Position numbers and translations under genes: made by a program. 21,055 nt of DNA, taken from Bacteroidaceae bacterium (lineage in GTDB: Bacteria; Bacteroidota; Bacteroidia; Bacteroidales; Bacteroidaceae). Under the pieces are notes generated by a model, which saw only the letters and a list, made by a program, of their open reading frames with translations, did not search any database and was not told where the DNA came from. The stretch covers positions 1 through 21,055 of the forward strand of contig CAAGNV010000022.1 of NCBI GenBank assembly GCA_900771425.1. Reading direction: 5' to 3'. This document shows, in pieces, positions 1-7,910 of this stretch. Each line of letters starts with the position of its first letter. Position 1 is the stretch's first letter.

Positions 1-422
1 AGGAGAGCCTGGTTCTTGCGACCCGGTACGACTTCGAATGATGCTTCGCTGCGGAAGTCCTTCAAGTCCTTGCCCGGCTTGAAGCCTGCGGTGAGCTTCG
101 TGATGTTAGCGGCAGAGAAATCAGAAGTGCTGGCAGCACCGTTCTGACGGATCTTGTTGTAGAACTCGCCGATTTCGCCGAACTGCACCTTGTTGCCCTG
201 AAGGAGGAACTCCTTGATGCAATGAACGAGCTCGATGCTGATGGCGGTGATGTCGGCACGACTGTACTTGGAGTTGTGCTCGGCGATGTGCTTCGCAAGG
301 TCGTCGATGGTCACCTTGTTGCGTACCTGAAGGGTTGCGTAAGCCTTTGGTACCTGTACGCGTGCGAACGAACTTTCGCGCATACTTACGCTGTACGGGA
401 TTTTTCCAGTTGAATTAGGCAT
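1..422 (-). CDS. HU-like (HU-HIG type) DNA-binding protein, 3' end cut by window edge
   Basis: About 140 codons are visible, from ATG at 422-420 (MPNSTGKIPYSVSM) to the window edge, in frame without a stop. The central part (roughly residues 30-100) reads VTIDDLAKHIAEHNSKYSRA, then a helix ending in FLLQGNKVQFGEIGEF. This is the pattern of the HU/IHF fold as found in the Bacteroidota HU-HIG family: helical dimerisation part, then the G-x-x-V-x-F/L-G-x-x-G-x-F turn leading to the DNA-binding arm. Members of this family are nucleoid-associated proteins. The N-terminal ~20-residue extension before the HU part is usual for that family. The start is supported by a Bacteroidota-type promoter about 145 bases upstream. 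The C-terminus is not seen, so an added C-terminal domain cannot be judged. Confidence 0.88.
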   Translation of the reverse strand, partial: MPNSTGKIPYSVSMRESSFARVQVPKAYATLQVRNKVTIDDLAKHIAEHNSKYSRADITAISIELVHCIKEFLLQGNKVQFGEIGEFYNKIRQNGAASTSDFSAANITKLTAGFKPGKDLKDFRSEASFEVVPGRKNQAL

Positions 423-565
423 AATCGTGAAAATTTTAAGGTTAGTAAAAAATGAGTTATCGCGCATCGGTGCTGAGTAGGCTGTGGCGGGGCTGTTGGA
501 GTGCGCTGCCGTGTACGGAATCGTCCGTATGCGTAGCCCTGCACGTCCGCTCATCATCAACGATA

Positions 566-597
566 CAAAGATACGAAAATTTCACGAATATACCAAG
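566..597 (-). promoter_or_regulatory. Candidate promoter for the HU-like gene
   Basis: On the minus strand TATCTTTG (566-573) fits the Bacteroidota -7 consensus TAnnTTTG, and CTTG (594-597) lies 20 bases upstream in the place of the -33 TTTG with one mismatch. This gives a leader of roughly 135 bases, which contains a small hairpin at 514-529 (TACGGA, 4-base loop, TCCGTA). Confidence 0.6.
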
Positions 598-780
598 AAT
601 TTCACCTGCGGAAAATGCAGACGAAAAAGAAGAAAATGACGGCTATGGTCGATAGTATAAGGATGATTTTACGGTCGTTTTCAGTGAACGGACTGGAAAC
701 AAAAGGGTTGTCGTTCTTTATGTCGCGTGCTAATTGCCTAATTATCACGCATATTCGTTTTAATTTCATTTTCATGTGGT

Positions 781-957
781 TAATTTGTCAACTTGTCAAC
801 TCGTCAACTCAAATGTATTTGTCACTCGCCAGCCTGACTGACTATATATATAATATATATATAGTCAGTCAGAAAGTTTTTGCAAACTCCACTTTACAAT
901 CGTCATTTACGTTCGTAAGCATAGGTAAAAATGACGAGTTGACAAGTTGACAAATTA
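781..957. repeat. 177-bp structure bounded by 26-bp perfect inverted repeats
   Basis: Bases 781-806 and 932-957 are exact reverse complements over 26 bases. Each end contains the 8-bp tandem unit TTGTCAAC, which reads TCGTCAAC in its third copy. Inside lie a 39-base perfect palindrome (834-872) and a smaller stem pairing 901-908 with 929-936. There is no ORF of a transposase and no clear target-site duplication at the edges. It could be a MITE-like or REP-like non-autonomous element, or a folded intergenic repeat. Confidence 0.85.
834..872. repeat. 39-base perfect palindrome with alternating AT core
   Basis: The arms at 834-852 and 854-872 are exact reverse complements (19 bp) around a single central A at 853. 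The outer part is CTGACTGACT and the inner part alternates TA. It can extrude as a cruciform or fold into a long hairpin in RNA. No T-tract follows, so it is not a standard terminator. Confidence 0.92.
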
Positions 958-1146
958 CAATTATGCAAAAAAGACATTAAAAAACTTTACGCTCGACCTA
1001 CTCTCCTTTAATGGTACATCGACATCACGCTTGCCAAGGGCGTAAAGGCGTACCGTCTGATATAGTCATTTCCTTTGCTTATTTATTTTGATTGGTTTGA
1101 TTCGATTAATTATTGGTTACCGCTGTCCGTGAGGATGGCGGTGATT

Positions 1147-1178
1147 TTGTCAACTTGTCAACTTGTCAACTCGTCAAT
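1147..1178. repeat. (TTGTCAAC)4 tandem octamer array
   Basis: Three exact TTGTCAAC units (1147-1154, 1155-1162, 1163-1170) are followed by TCGTCAAT (1171-1178). It is the same unit and variant order as in the inverted-repeat ends at 785-808 and 932-953, so the three tracts belong to one repeat family. Function unknown. Confidence 0.85.
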
Positions 1179-1334
1179 TTGTGAATTGTGTTACCTCGCT
1201 AAATTATATTTTTTCGTTCGGCTTGCCGCCCAGCGCATTTCAGCAGAGCAAGGACTTTTAACTTTTAACTTTGTTACATCACAGCACATTACTGCACATT
1301 TATCGGCATGTATAAGCAAAAAAATGTCAATAGA

Positions 1335-1366
1335 TTTGGTAATTCGGCCACTAAGACGTATATTTG
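1335..1366 (+). promoter_or_regulatory. Bacteroidota sigma-type promoter of the 1414 gene
   Basis: TTTG at 1335-1338 (-33) and TATATTTG at 1359-1366 (-7, matching TAnnTTTG) are 20 bases apart, which fits the primary sigma factor consensus of Bacteroidota. Transcription would start near 1373, giving a leader of about 40 bases before ATG 1414. Confidence 0.75.
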
Positions 1367-1413
1367 CACGTTCAAACCAACCTAAACAAAACCACTAACA
1401 AATATACACTATC

Positions 1414-2487
1414 ATGAAGAAGACATTACTGACGATTGCCATGGCCCTGGCGGCAGCATTCATGTACGCCCAGGACGACAAGACAAAGGAGATGGTCTCG
1501 ACCGACGACGTTTACCTGCAGGAAGTACCTACCAAGGGATGTAACCTGAAACTCAGTTTCTTCCTGCCGATGGTTGACGAGACGCTCGAGCAATTCCTCG
1601 GAGGCGAGATGTTCGGCATCGGCGCGACGTTCGACCAAGCACTGCCGATATACTACAAGAAGTTCAAGAAGGTGAAGAAGGAGGAACTGAAGAACATCAC
1701 CGTGGCAGCCGTGGCAGCCAGCGAGTGCTACCGCATCGTTCCGTCGCAGGTGATAAGCGTCAGATACAACTCGGCAGGCATGAAGTCGCCGTCCGACACG
1801 TCGGGTGACAAGTACGCGACCTACGACTTCAAGAACAAGAAGGTGGTGGAACTGGCCGACATAGTCACCGCGCCCGTGTTCCAGGCACTGAAGAACAAGG
1901 GTCTCGACGTCGATGGCGTCACCAACATACGCATCAAGAACGACAGCCTCTTCATCAACATAGGCGAGGTGAACCTGAACATCGACATCACCAAGTTCGG
2001 CGCTAACATGAGCGACTATGCCTTTGAACTGCTCGCCAACTCGCGCGACAGCTACAGCAAGGCAGTCGAGGCCAAGGGCAACGCAGATGCCCCGACCTAC
2101 CCAGGCGGCGAGGACGAGATGATGAAATATCTCGCAGACAACACCCACTTCCCCAAGGGGCACCAACTGCCCGGAATGGGCGGAGGCAGAGGCATGGGAA
2201 TGCCACCTATGGGCATGGGAATGCCAGGCGGACAGCCAGGACACATGCCACAGATGAACAACCAGGTGGTATTCAAGTATACGGTCAATGCCGACGGCAG
2301 CCTGTACAGCACCTGCATAGAGAAGGGCATCGACCCATACTTCGACGCAGAAGCCCTGAAGGTGATGCTGGCCATGCCTAAGATGGAGACAACAAGTGCA
2401 GCCAGTGCCAAGGGCAGGTACCAGTTCAATATACCCGTCACCTTCCGTCCGAACTTCGGAGGATTCGGAGGATTCAGGATGTTCTAA
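1414..2487 (+). CDS. Secreted protein with C-terminal TonB-C-like domain and Gly/Met-rich insert
   Basis: The 357-residue protein starts with a signal peptide (KK, then a hydrophobic run to about residue 18, cleavage likely near MYA/Q), so it should be periplasmic or secreted. Residues 45-195 loosely resemble the DUF3298/RsiV-type fold (Y-x-T-Y-D-F-K-N-K-K-V-V-E-L around 134-147); this match is weak. Residues 226-345 match the C-terminal domain of TonB energy transducers: APTYPGGEDEMMKYL, then FKYTVNADGSLYS, DAEALKVMLAMPKM and FNIPVTFR. That domain is split at about residues 250-283 by an insert rich in Gly, Met and Pro. There is no N-terminal anchor plus proline-rich stretch as in a true TonB, so an energy-transducing role is unproven. 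A good promoter lies upstream; the 57-base gap to ald is AT-rich with repeated ATTAATT. Confidence 0.9.
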   Translation: MKKTLLTIAMALAAAFMYAQDDKTKEMVSTDDVYLQEVPTKGCNLKLSFFLPMVDETLEQFLGGEMFGIGATFDQALPIYYKKFKKVKKEELKNITVAAVAASECYRIVPSQVISVRYNSAGMKSPSDTSGDKYATYDFKNKKVVELADIVTAPVFQALKNKGLDVDGVTNIRIKNDSLFINIGEVNLNIDITKFGANMSDYAFELLANSRDSYSKAVEAKGNADAPTYPGGEDEMMKYLADNTHFPKGHQLPGMGGGRGMGMPPMGMGMPGGQPGHMPQMNNQVVFKYTVNADGSLYSTCIEKGIDPYFDAEALKVMLAMPKMETTSAASAKGRYQFNIPVTFRPNFGGFGGFRMF

Positions 2488-2544
2488 ACTCAATTAGCAA
2501 TTCTCAATTATCAATTATTAATTATTAATTATTAATTAATTTCC

Positions 2545-3660
2545 ATGATCATCGGAACAACCAAGGAACTCAAGAATCATGAGTACCGCGTAGGTCTTAC
2601 ACCTGCAAACGTGAGCGCATTCGTGGCAAAGGGCCACACAGTATTGGTAGAGACAAGAGCCGGCGAAGGTGCCGGATTCTCTGACGAGGAATATAAGGCA
2701 GCAGGAGCACAGATACTGACCGCTCCGGCAGAAGTGTTCGAGAAGAGCGACATGATAGTAAAGGTAAAGGAACCAGAGCCATGCGAATATCAGTTCCTGC
2801 GCAAGGACCAGATACTCTTCACATACCTTCACCTCGCACCAAACCCAGGACTTGCCAACGCCCTCATCAAGAGCGGATGCAAGGCTGTGGCATTCGAGAC
2901 CATCACCGACAAGCAAGGCAACCTGCCATGTCTGCGCCCAATGAGCCAGATAGCCGGACGACTCAGCATCCAGGAAGGAGCCAAGTTCATGCAGAAGAGC
3001 TTCGGCGGACGCGGCATCCTGCTCGGAGGCGTACCAGGAGTAGAACGCGGTAAGATCGTAATCGTAGGCGGCGGTATAGCCGGAACATACGCAGCAAAGG
3101 CAGCAGTAGGTATCGGTGCCGACGTGACACTGCTCGACATCAACCTCAACCGTCTGGCTTACCTCGACGACATATTCGGCACATCAATCACGACACTCTA
3201 CAGCACCGAAGCCAACATACGCAAGGCACTGCAGGAAGCCGACCTCGTAATCGGTTCAGTACTCATCCCTGGCGGCAAGACTCCTAAGCTCGTACGCCGC
3301 GAACACCTGCCTCTCATGCGCAAGGGCGCAGTCATCGTCGATATCGCCATCGACCAAGGCGGTTGCTGCGAAAGCTCACACGTCACTACTCACGACGACC
3401 CAGTATTCATCGACCAAGGCGTCGTACACTACTGCGTAGGCAACATGCCGGGAGCCGTACCTTACACTTCGACCGTAGCACTCGCCAACGCCACATTCCG
3501 CTATGCCATGATGATGGCAGACAACGGACTCGAAGAAGCAGTACGCATGGACGAAGGACTGGCAAAGGGTCTCAACATCTACAAGGGCAAATGCACGAAC
3601 CAGAACGTAGCCAAGGCACTCGACCTCGAATACGTAGAACCACTGAAGGCAATAAAATAA
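2545..3660 (+). CDS. ald: Alanine dehydrogenase (EC 1.4.1.1)
   Basis: The 371-residue protein has the family's usual length. It catalyses NAD-dependent interconversion of L-alanine and pyruvate plus ammonia in the cytoplasm. The start MIIGTTKELK and R15 (EYRVGLTP, pyruvate contact) fit the family. K75 (KVKEP) and H96 (YLHLAPN) sit at the canonical catalytic positions. The Rossmann nucleotide loop is VIVGGGIAG at about 171-179, and the D of VDIAIDQGG at about 269 is the conserved late aspartate. Codon use is like its neighbours. It is followed by a GC-rich hairpin at 3683-3709 without a T-tract, so part of its transcription may continue into ugd. No own promoter box is visible, so it may depend on the 1414 promoter. 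Confidence 0.96.
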   Translation: MIIGTTKELKNHEYRVGLTPANVSAFVAKGHTVLVETRAGEGAGFSDEEYKAAGAQILTAPAEVFEKSDMIVKVKEPEPCEYQFLRKDQILFTYLHLAPNPGLANALIKSGCKAVAFETITDKQGNLPCLRPMSQIAGRLSIQEGAKFMQKSFGGRGILLGGVPGVERGKIVIVGGGIAGTYAAKAAVGIGADVTLLDINLNRLAYLDDIFGTSITTLYSTEANIRKALQEADLVIGSVLIPGGKTPKLVRREHLPLMRKGAVIVDIAIDQGGCCESSHVTTHDDPVFIDQGVVHYCVGNMPGAVPYTSTVALANATFRYAMMMADNGLEEAVRMDEGLAKGLNIYKGKCTNQNVAKALDLEYVEPLKAIK

Positions 3661-3682
3661 GGATCTGAAGGGAAGACCAGTG

Positions 3683-3709
3683 AGGGGAGTTAAAGACATT
3701 AGCTCCCCT
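3683..3709 (+). terminator. GC-rich hairpin between ald and ugd, no T-tract
   Basis: AGGGGAGTTA (3683-3692) pairs with TAGCTCCCCT (3700-3709) over 10 bp with one G-T pair and a 7-base loop. No run of T follows, so it is a weak terminator at best, or an mRNA processing or stabilising hairpin. Confidence 0.5.
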
Positions 3710-3763
3710 ACCCCTTTCACACTCCGTAACTTAACACACTTGAACAAAACCAAAGATTCAGCA

Positions 3764-5107
3764 ATGAGAGAATTCAAAGACATAAAAGTAGCAGTAGCAG
3801 GTACAGGATACGTAGGACTCTCAATAGCCACACTGCTGTCACAGCACCACCAAGTCACAGCCGTCGATGTCATACCCGAAAAGGTCGATAAGATAAACCA
3901 CCGCATATCACCTATTCAGGACGACTACATCGAGAAATACTTTGCCGAAAAGGAACTCAACCTCACGGCAACACTCGACGGTGCCTCTGCATACAAGGAC
4001 GCCGACTTCGTGGTCATTGCAGCACCTACCAACTACGACCCCGTAAAGAACTTCTTCGACACAAGCCACGTGGAGGAAGTCATCGACCTCGTACTCAGCG
4101 TCAACCCCGACGCAGTGATGGTCATAAAGAGTACTATCCCAGTCGGCTACACACGCAGCCTCTACGTGAAGTACGCACTCCAGTTCCTCTACAAGCCCGA
4201 ACTCAAGGGAAAGAAGTTCAACCTGCTGTTCTCGCCTGAATTCCTGCGCGAGAGCAAGGCACTGTACGACAACCTCTACCCTTCACGCATCATAGTCGGC
4301 TATCCAAAGATCATCGAAATCGACGACACCAACTTCACCGAAGCCAATGCCGCCATCAAGGCAATCGGAAACCCAGATGCCGAGAAGTACGCCAAGATAT
4401 TCGCCCAACTCCTTCAGGAAGGCGCCATCAAGGAAAACATCGACACGCTCTTCATGGGAATGAAAGAGGCAGAAGCCGTAAAACTCTTCGCCAACACATA
4501 CCTCGCACTGCGTGTCAGCTACTTCAACGAACTCGATACATACGCAGAGATAAAGGGGCTTGACACCAAAGCCATCATCGACGGCATCGGACTCGACCCA
4601 CGCATCGGCCAGCACTACAACAACCCATCGTTCGGATACGGAGGCTACTGCCTGCCAAAAGACACAAAGCAGCTCCTCGCCAACTTCCAGGACGTACCCG
4701 AGAACATGATTTCAGCCATCGTCGAGAGCAACCGCACACGCAAGGACTTCATTGCCGACCAAGTACTGCGCAAGGCAGGAGCATACGGAGCCAACTCAAC
4801 ATGGGACAGCACCATGGAGAAACCCGTCACCATCGGCGTTTACCGACTGACCATGAAGTCAAACTCCGACAACTTCCGACAGAGTTCCATCCAAGGCGTC
4901 ATGAAACGCATCAAGGCAAAGGGCGCACAGGTAATCATCTACGAACCGACACTCGAAGACGGGACACTCTTCTTCGGAAGCAAAATCATTGCCGACCTCG
5001 ACGAGTTCAAGCGCATGAGCGACGCCATCATAGCCAACCGATACGACTCATGCCTCGACGACGTAGATGCCAAAGTCTATACACGAGACATCTTCAAGCG
5101 AGACTAA
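3764..5107 (+). CDS. ugd: UDP-glucose 6-dehydrogenase (EC 1.1.1.22)
   Basis: The 447-residue protein, read from ATG 3764, oxidises UDP-glucose to UDP-glucuronate with two NAD+, supplying precursors for capsule, exopolysaccharide or other surface glycans. Domains in order: N-terminal NAD-binding fold with VAVAGTGYVGLS (9-20), the KSTIPVGYT motif (122-130), SPEFLRE (157-163), a central helical dimer domain with NTYLALRVSYFNEL (244-257), the active-site segment GYGGYCLPKDTK with nucleophile C296, and a C-terminal UDP-binding domain. All key residues are present. A GTG further upstream (3680) is in frame, but it would add 28 residues before the Rossmann fold and overlap the hairpin, so ATG 3764 is preferred. 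The next gene, a sugar permease, follows after 105 bases. Confidence 0.95.
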   Translation: MREFKDIKVAVAGTGYVGLSIATLLSQHHQVTAVDVIPEKVDKINHRISPIQDDYIEKYFAEKELNLTATLDGASAYKDADFVVIAAPTNYDPVKNFFDTSHVEEVIDLVLSVNPDAVMVIKSTIPVGYTRSLYVKYALQFLYKPELKGKKFNLLFSPEFLRESKALYDNLYPSRIIVGYPKIIEIDDTNFTEANAAIKAIGNPDAEKYAKIFAQLLQEGAIKENIDTLFMGMKEAEAVKLFANTYLALRVSYFNELDTYAEIKGLDTKAIIDGIGLDPRIGQHYNNPSFGYGGYCLPKDTKQLLANFQDVPENMISAIVESNRTRKDFIADQVLRKAGAYGANSTWDSTMEKPVTIGVYRLTMKSNSDNFRQSSIQGVMKRIKAKGAQVIIYEPTLEDGTLFFGSKIIADLDEFKRMSDAIIANRYDSCLDDVDAKVYTRDIFKRD

Positions 5108-5124
5108 CCCACACACCACTGCCC

Positions 5125-5200
5125 TAACGCCCCCAGGCACCGTTATGCCCCAGTAGTGTTACACCCCCAGCACTGTTATGCCCATTACGTATGGGCATAA
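5125..5200 (+). repeat. Degenerate ~17-bp tandem repeat ending in a 10-bp hairpin
   Basis: Four units begin at 5125, 5143, 5159 and 5176, each starting TAAC/TTAT/TTAC and running into CCC (for example GTTATGCCC at 5142 and 5175, GTTACACCC at 5158). The last unit forms a perfect hairpin: TTATGCCCAT (5176-5185), 5-base loop, ATGGGCATAA (5191-5200). It sits 12 bases before the permease start, where folding could hide or expose the start region. Confidence 0.7.
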
Positions 5201-5212
5201 ATACACAACCAC

Positions 5213-6418
5213 ATGAAAGTAATCGAGAAGAAGAACATATTGCCATTCTGTCTGGTCACGTCGCTGTTCCTCCTTTGGGGACTTGCCAACAACATGACCG
5301 ACACACTGCTGGCAGCATTCAAGCGAATCATGTCAATGAGCGATGCACAGACGTCGCTCATACAGTTCGCCTTCTACGGCAGTTACTTCTGCTTCGCACT
5401 GCCGGCAGCACTATTCATCCGTCGCTACAGCTTCAAGTCGGGAATCATACTCGGTCTTGCACTCTATGCCGTAGGAGCAATGCTCTTCATGCCAGCAGCC
5501 AATGCAGCCTCGTACGCCTTCTACCTTGTAGCCATATACATCATGGCAGGCGGATGCAGCGTACTTGAAACGACAGCCAACCCCTACATCCTTTCGATGG
5601 GCGACCCATCGACAGCCACACGCCGCCTCAACGTGGCACAGGCATTCAACCCCATGGGCAGCATCATCGGCATACTCATGAGCAAGTACTTCATACTGCA
5701 AGACATATCACTGTACTCCATAAGCGGCACATACACGGCTCTGGGAGCAGTGCTCATTGCAATCATGATAGTGATGCTCTTTGCCAAGATGCCGGCAGGC
5801 AAGGACGAAGACAAGTCGCCAGTCATGGCAAGTTTCGCCCGTCTGCTCCGCAACAAGACATACGCATGGGGAGTAGTGGCACAGTTCTTCTACGTAGGCG
5901 CACAAATCGGAGTGTGGAGTTTCACCATACGTATCGTGATGCAGGAGCTTGGCATACTCGAGGCACAGGCATCAAACATATACCTGTTCACCATCATAGG
6001 CTTCTGCCTGTCACGATTCATCTACACATGGATGATGAAGTTCATCCGTCCAAGCCGCCTGCTCGTGTTCAGCGGCACACTGTCTGCAATATGTTCACTC
6101 ATCGTGGCACTGTCGGCAGGCAGCGGATGGTTCCTCGTGGTGCCTCTCATCAGCATCAGCCTGTTCATGTCACTCATGTTCCCGACAATCTACGGATTGG
6201 CACTCGGCGAAATCACACGCGGCAGCAACCCTGACGATGCAAAGATAGGTGCAAGCGGACTCATCATGGCAATACTCGGAGGCGCACTCATCACGCCGCT
6301 TCAGGGCATTGTGTCCGACACGTTCGGCATCCACGCCTCCTTCTTCATTCCGATGATTTGCTTCCTCGTCGTACTCGGCTATGCCATTTACGTAGATCAC
6401 ATCAAAATCACCGATTGA
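5213..6418 (+). CDS. FucP-family MFS sugar:H+ symporter
   Basis: The 401-residue protein is hydrophobic throughout, with about 12 membrane segments, and has the length expected for FucP/GluP-type symporters of the inner membrane. The first helix reads FLLWGLANNMTDTLLAAFKR, with D30 in the place of the proton- and sugar-linked aspartate of E. coli FucP (D46). The fourth helix reads GGCSVLETTANPYI, with E119 in the place of FucP E135. Both residues are needed for coupling in FucP. The sugar could be L-fucose, galactose/glucose or another monosaccharide; sequence alone does not decide. The next gene downstream (75 bases) is a predicted sugar kinase/nucleotidyltransferase fusion, which suggests the imported sugar is activated there. 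A small repeat hairpin precedes the start. Confidence 0.9.
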   Translation: MKVIEKKNILPFCLVTSLFLLWGLANNMTDTLLAAFKRIMSMSDAQTSLIQFAFYGSYFCFALPAALFIRRYSFKSGIILGLALYAVGAMLFMPAANAASYAFYLVAIYIMAGGCSVLETTANPYILSMGDPSTATRRLNVAQAFNPMGSIIGILMSKYFILQDISLYSISGTYTALGAVLIAIMIVMLFAKMPAGKDEDKSPVMASFARLLRNKTYAWGVVAQFFYVGAQIGVWSFTIRIVMQELGILEAQASNIYLFTIIGFCLSRFIYTWMMKFIRPSRLLVFSGTLSAICSLIVALSAGSGWFLVVPLISISLFMSLMFPTIYGLALGEITRGSNPDDAKIGASGLIMAILGGALITPLQGIVSDTFGIHASFFIPMICFLVVLGYAIYVDHIKITD

Positions 6419-6493
6419 CCAAAAAGCCATTGACCATTAGCCGCATAACGCCAAAAAAGTAAAAACGCAGCCATAGAAATAAAGCCATAAGTC

Positions 6494-7657
6494 ATGAAAA
6501 AAGTATTCGTCTCGGGTTGCTACGACCTTCTGCACAGCGGACACATCGAGTTTTTCCGACAGGCAGCACAGTACGGCGACCTGTATGTAGGCATCGGTTC
6601 CGACAAGACCATACTACACTACAAGCACCACAAGACAATGTATCCCGAACAGGAACGCCTGTTCATGGTAAAGGCCATACGCTACGTAAAAGACGCATTC
6701 ATCAATCAAGGCGACGGCGTGATGGATTTCATCCCTACGGTCGAGGCACTTCACCCCGACATCCTTGTGGTCAACTCCGACGGTGGCTCGGAAGAAAAGC
6801 GCCGCTTCTGCGAAGAGCACGGGATGGAATACATCGTACTGGAACGCAAACCGGCCGAAGGACTTACAGCACGCTCGAGCACGGCACTGAAACAAGACAC
6901 ATGCCAGATACCTACACGACTCGACCTCGCAGGCACATGGATAGACCAGCCTTACGTCAGTCAATACCACCCAGGTTGGGCAATAACCATCTCACTCTGC
7001 CCTACTTTCACCGTCCGCGAACGCTGCGGACTGTCCACATCCACACGCAACCAGATTCGCCGCATTTGGCCATACCAACTGCCAAACATCGACCCAGAGA
7101 CATTGGCACGCCTCGTCTTCTGCTTCGAAAACCATCCAGAACGCGAAGACGGCATCATAAGCGGAGCACAGGATGCAATCGGGATATGTATGCCGGGACT
7201 GGTGCGCCACTATTACAACAACCACTTCTGGCCCGAACGATTTGAGTCGTGCAACGACCCACAGACACTACATTGGCTCGAGCAGCACCTCGTCATGATA
7301 CCACTCGAACCACGGCAGCCAGGATGTTCCGTAGTCGAAGGCAAGGACATCACCGAGCAGAAAGTCAAGGCACTCGCCGATGCAGCCGACCGCTGCTGGA
7401 ACGCAATCCTCGGGCACGACCTCGAACGATTTGCCGAAGCATACCTCGACTCATTCAACGCACAGGTTTCCATGTTCCCTGCCATGATACAAGGTTGCGT
7501 CCAACCAGCAATAGATAAATGGTCTGCCACCGAAGGCGTACTCGCATGGAAGATGCCAGGTGCAGGCGGAGGCGGTTACCTCGCCCTCGTCGTCACCGAT
7601 ACCGGCACATTCTGCGAGGAACATCGCGAAGCCATACCTTTGGAGATTCGGTTTTAG
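6494..7657 (+). CDS. Fused cytidylyltransferase-like / GHMP-kinase-like protein
   Basis: The 387-residue protein has two parts. Residues 1-135 are an HxGH nucleotidyltransferase of the TagD/RfaE-C type: VFVSGCYDLLHSGHIEF (H14, H17), GIGSDKT (33-39) and the late ARSSTALK motif (126-133). Residues 138-387 look like a GHMP kinase: TRLDLAGTWIDQ (141-152, start motif), CGLSTSTR (178-185, in the place of the usual GLGSSAA phosphate loop), SGAQDAIG (223-230) and MPGAGGGGYLAL (354-365, C-terminal Gly-rich motif). The likely job is to phosphorylate a sugar or polyol and join it to CMP or another nucleotide, like HldE but with the opposite order and a different kinase family. The substrate is unknown. 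Altered phosphate-loop residues leave open a kinase with changed chemistry. It follows a FucP-like permease and may share its transcript. Confidence 0.85.
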   Translation: MKKVFVSGCYDLLHSGHIEFFRQAAQYGDLYVGIGSDKTILHYKHHKTMYPEQERLFMVKAIRYVKDAFINQGDGVMDFIPTVEALHPDILVVNSDGGSEEKRRFCEEHGMEYIVLERKPAEGLTARSSTALKQDTCQIPTRLDLAGTWIDQPYVSQYHPGWAITISLCPTFTVRERCGLSTSTRNQIRRIWPYQLPNIDPETLARLVFCFENHPEREDGIISGAQDAIGICMPGLVRHYYNNHFWPERFESCNDPQTLHWLEQHLVMIPLEPRQPGCSVVEGKDITEQKVKALADAADRCWNAILGHDLERFAEAYLDSFNAQVSMFPAMIQGCVQPAIDKWSATEGVLAWKMPGAGGGGYLALVVTDTGTFCEEHREAIPLEIRF

Positions 7658-7910
7658 CACAAAACGAGCCGTCAAGGCATAGTACAGAAAATCTCCAACA
7701 GAGACTCCTTTCGAGAAAAACATCGCACAGCCACAAAAGCGCCCCACCCCATTTTCAATCGAAACGAAAACGCTACACGCATTCAGCAACCCCTTTCGAC
7801 CACCCCTCGATTTCAACACTAAAACTCCAAAACGAAGCGTTTTCGCGCCAAATTTCGCATTTTAAGTTTTTTTAATGCAATTACACGCATATTCTGTCAT
7901 TTCTTTTTTG

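Larger units (their letters stand above)
423..1413. other. Gene-free spacer of about 1 kb with nested repeats
   Basis: No credible gene is seen on either strand. The spacer holds the leader and promoter of the HU-like gene on its left, a 177-bp inverted-repeat structure at 781-957, a further (TTGTCAAC)n array at 1147-1178, and the promoter of the 1414 gene on its right. A stray TAACTTTG at 1266-1273 also fits a -7 box but has no -33 partner. Bases 958-1146 show nothing recognisable. Confidence 0.75.

Noticed and set aside
615..950. 111-residue plus-strand ORF across the inverted-repeat element
   Set aside because: It translates the TTGTCAAC and TA repeats and has no start signal or domain.
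1426..2493. 355-residue minus-strand ORF opposite the TonB-C-like gene
   Set aside because: It is a shadow of a codon-biased real gene: its composition is rich in H, V, L and C with no domain pattern, while the plus frame has a signal peptide, promoter and domain.
3680..3763. GTG start for ugd at 3680
   Set aside because: It would add 28 residues before the Rossmann fold and place the start on the GC hairpin 3683-3709; ATG 3764 gives the normal family N-terminus.
6494..7657. Fkp-type fucokinase/GDP-fucose pyrophosphorylase
   Set aside because: Fkp is about 950 residues with a different nucleotidyltransferase at its N-terminus; this protein is 387 residues with an HxGH domain.
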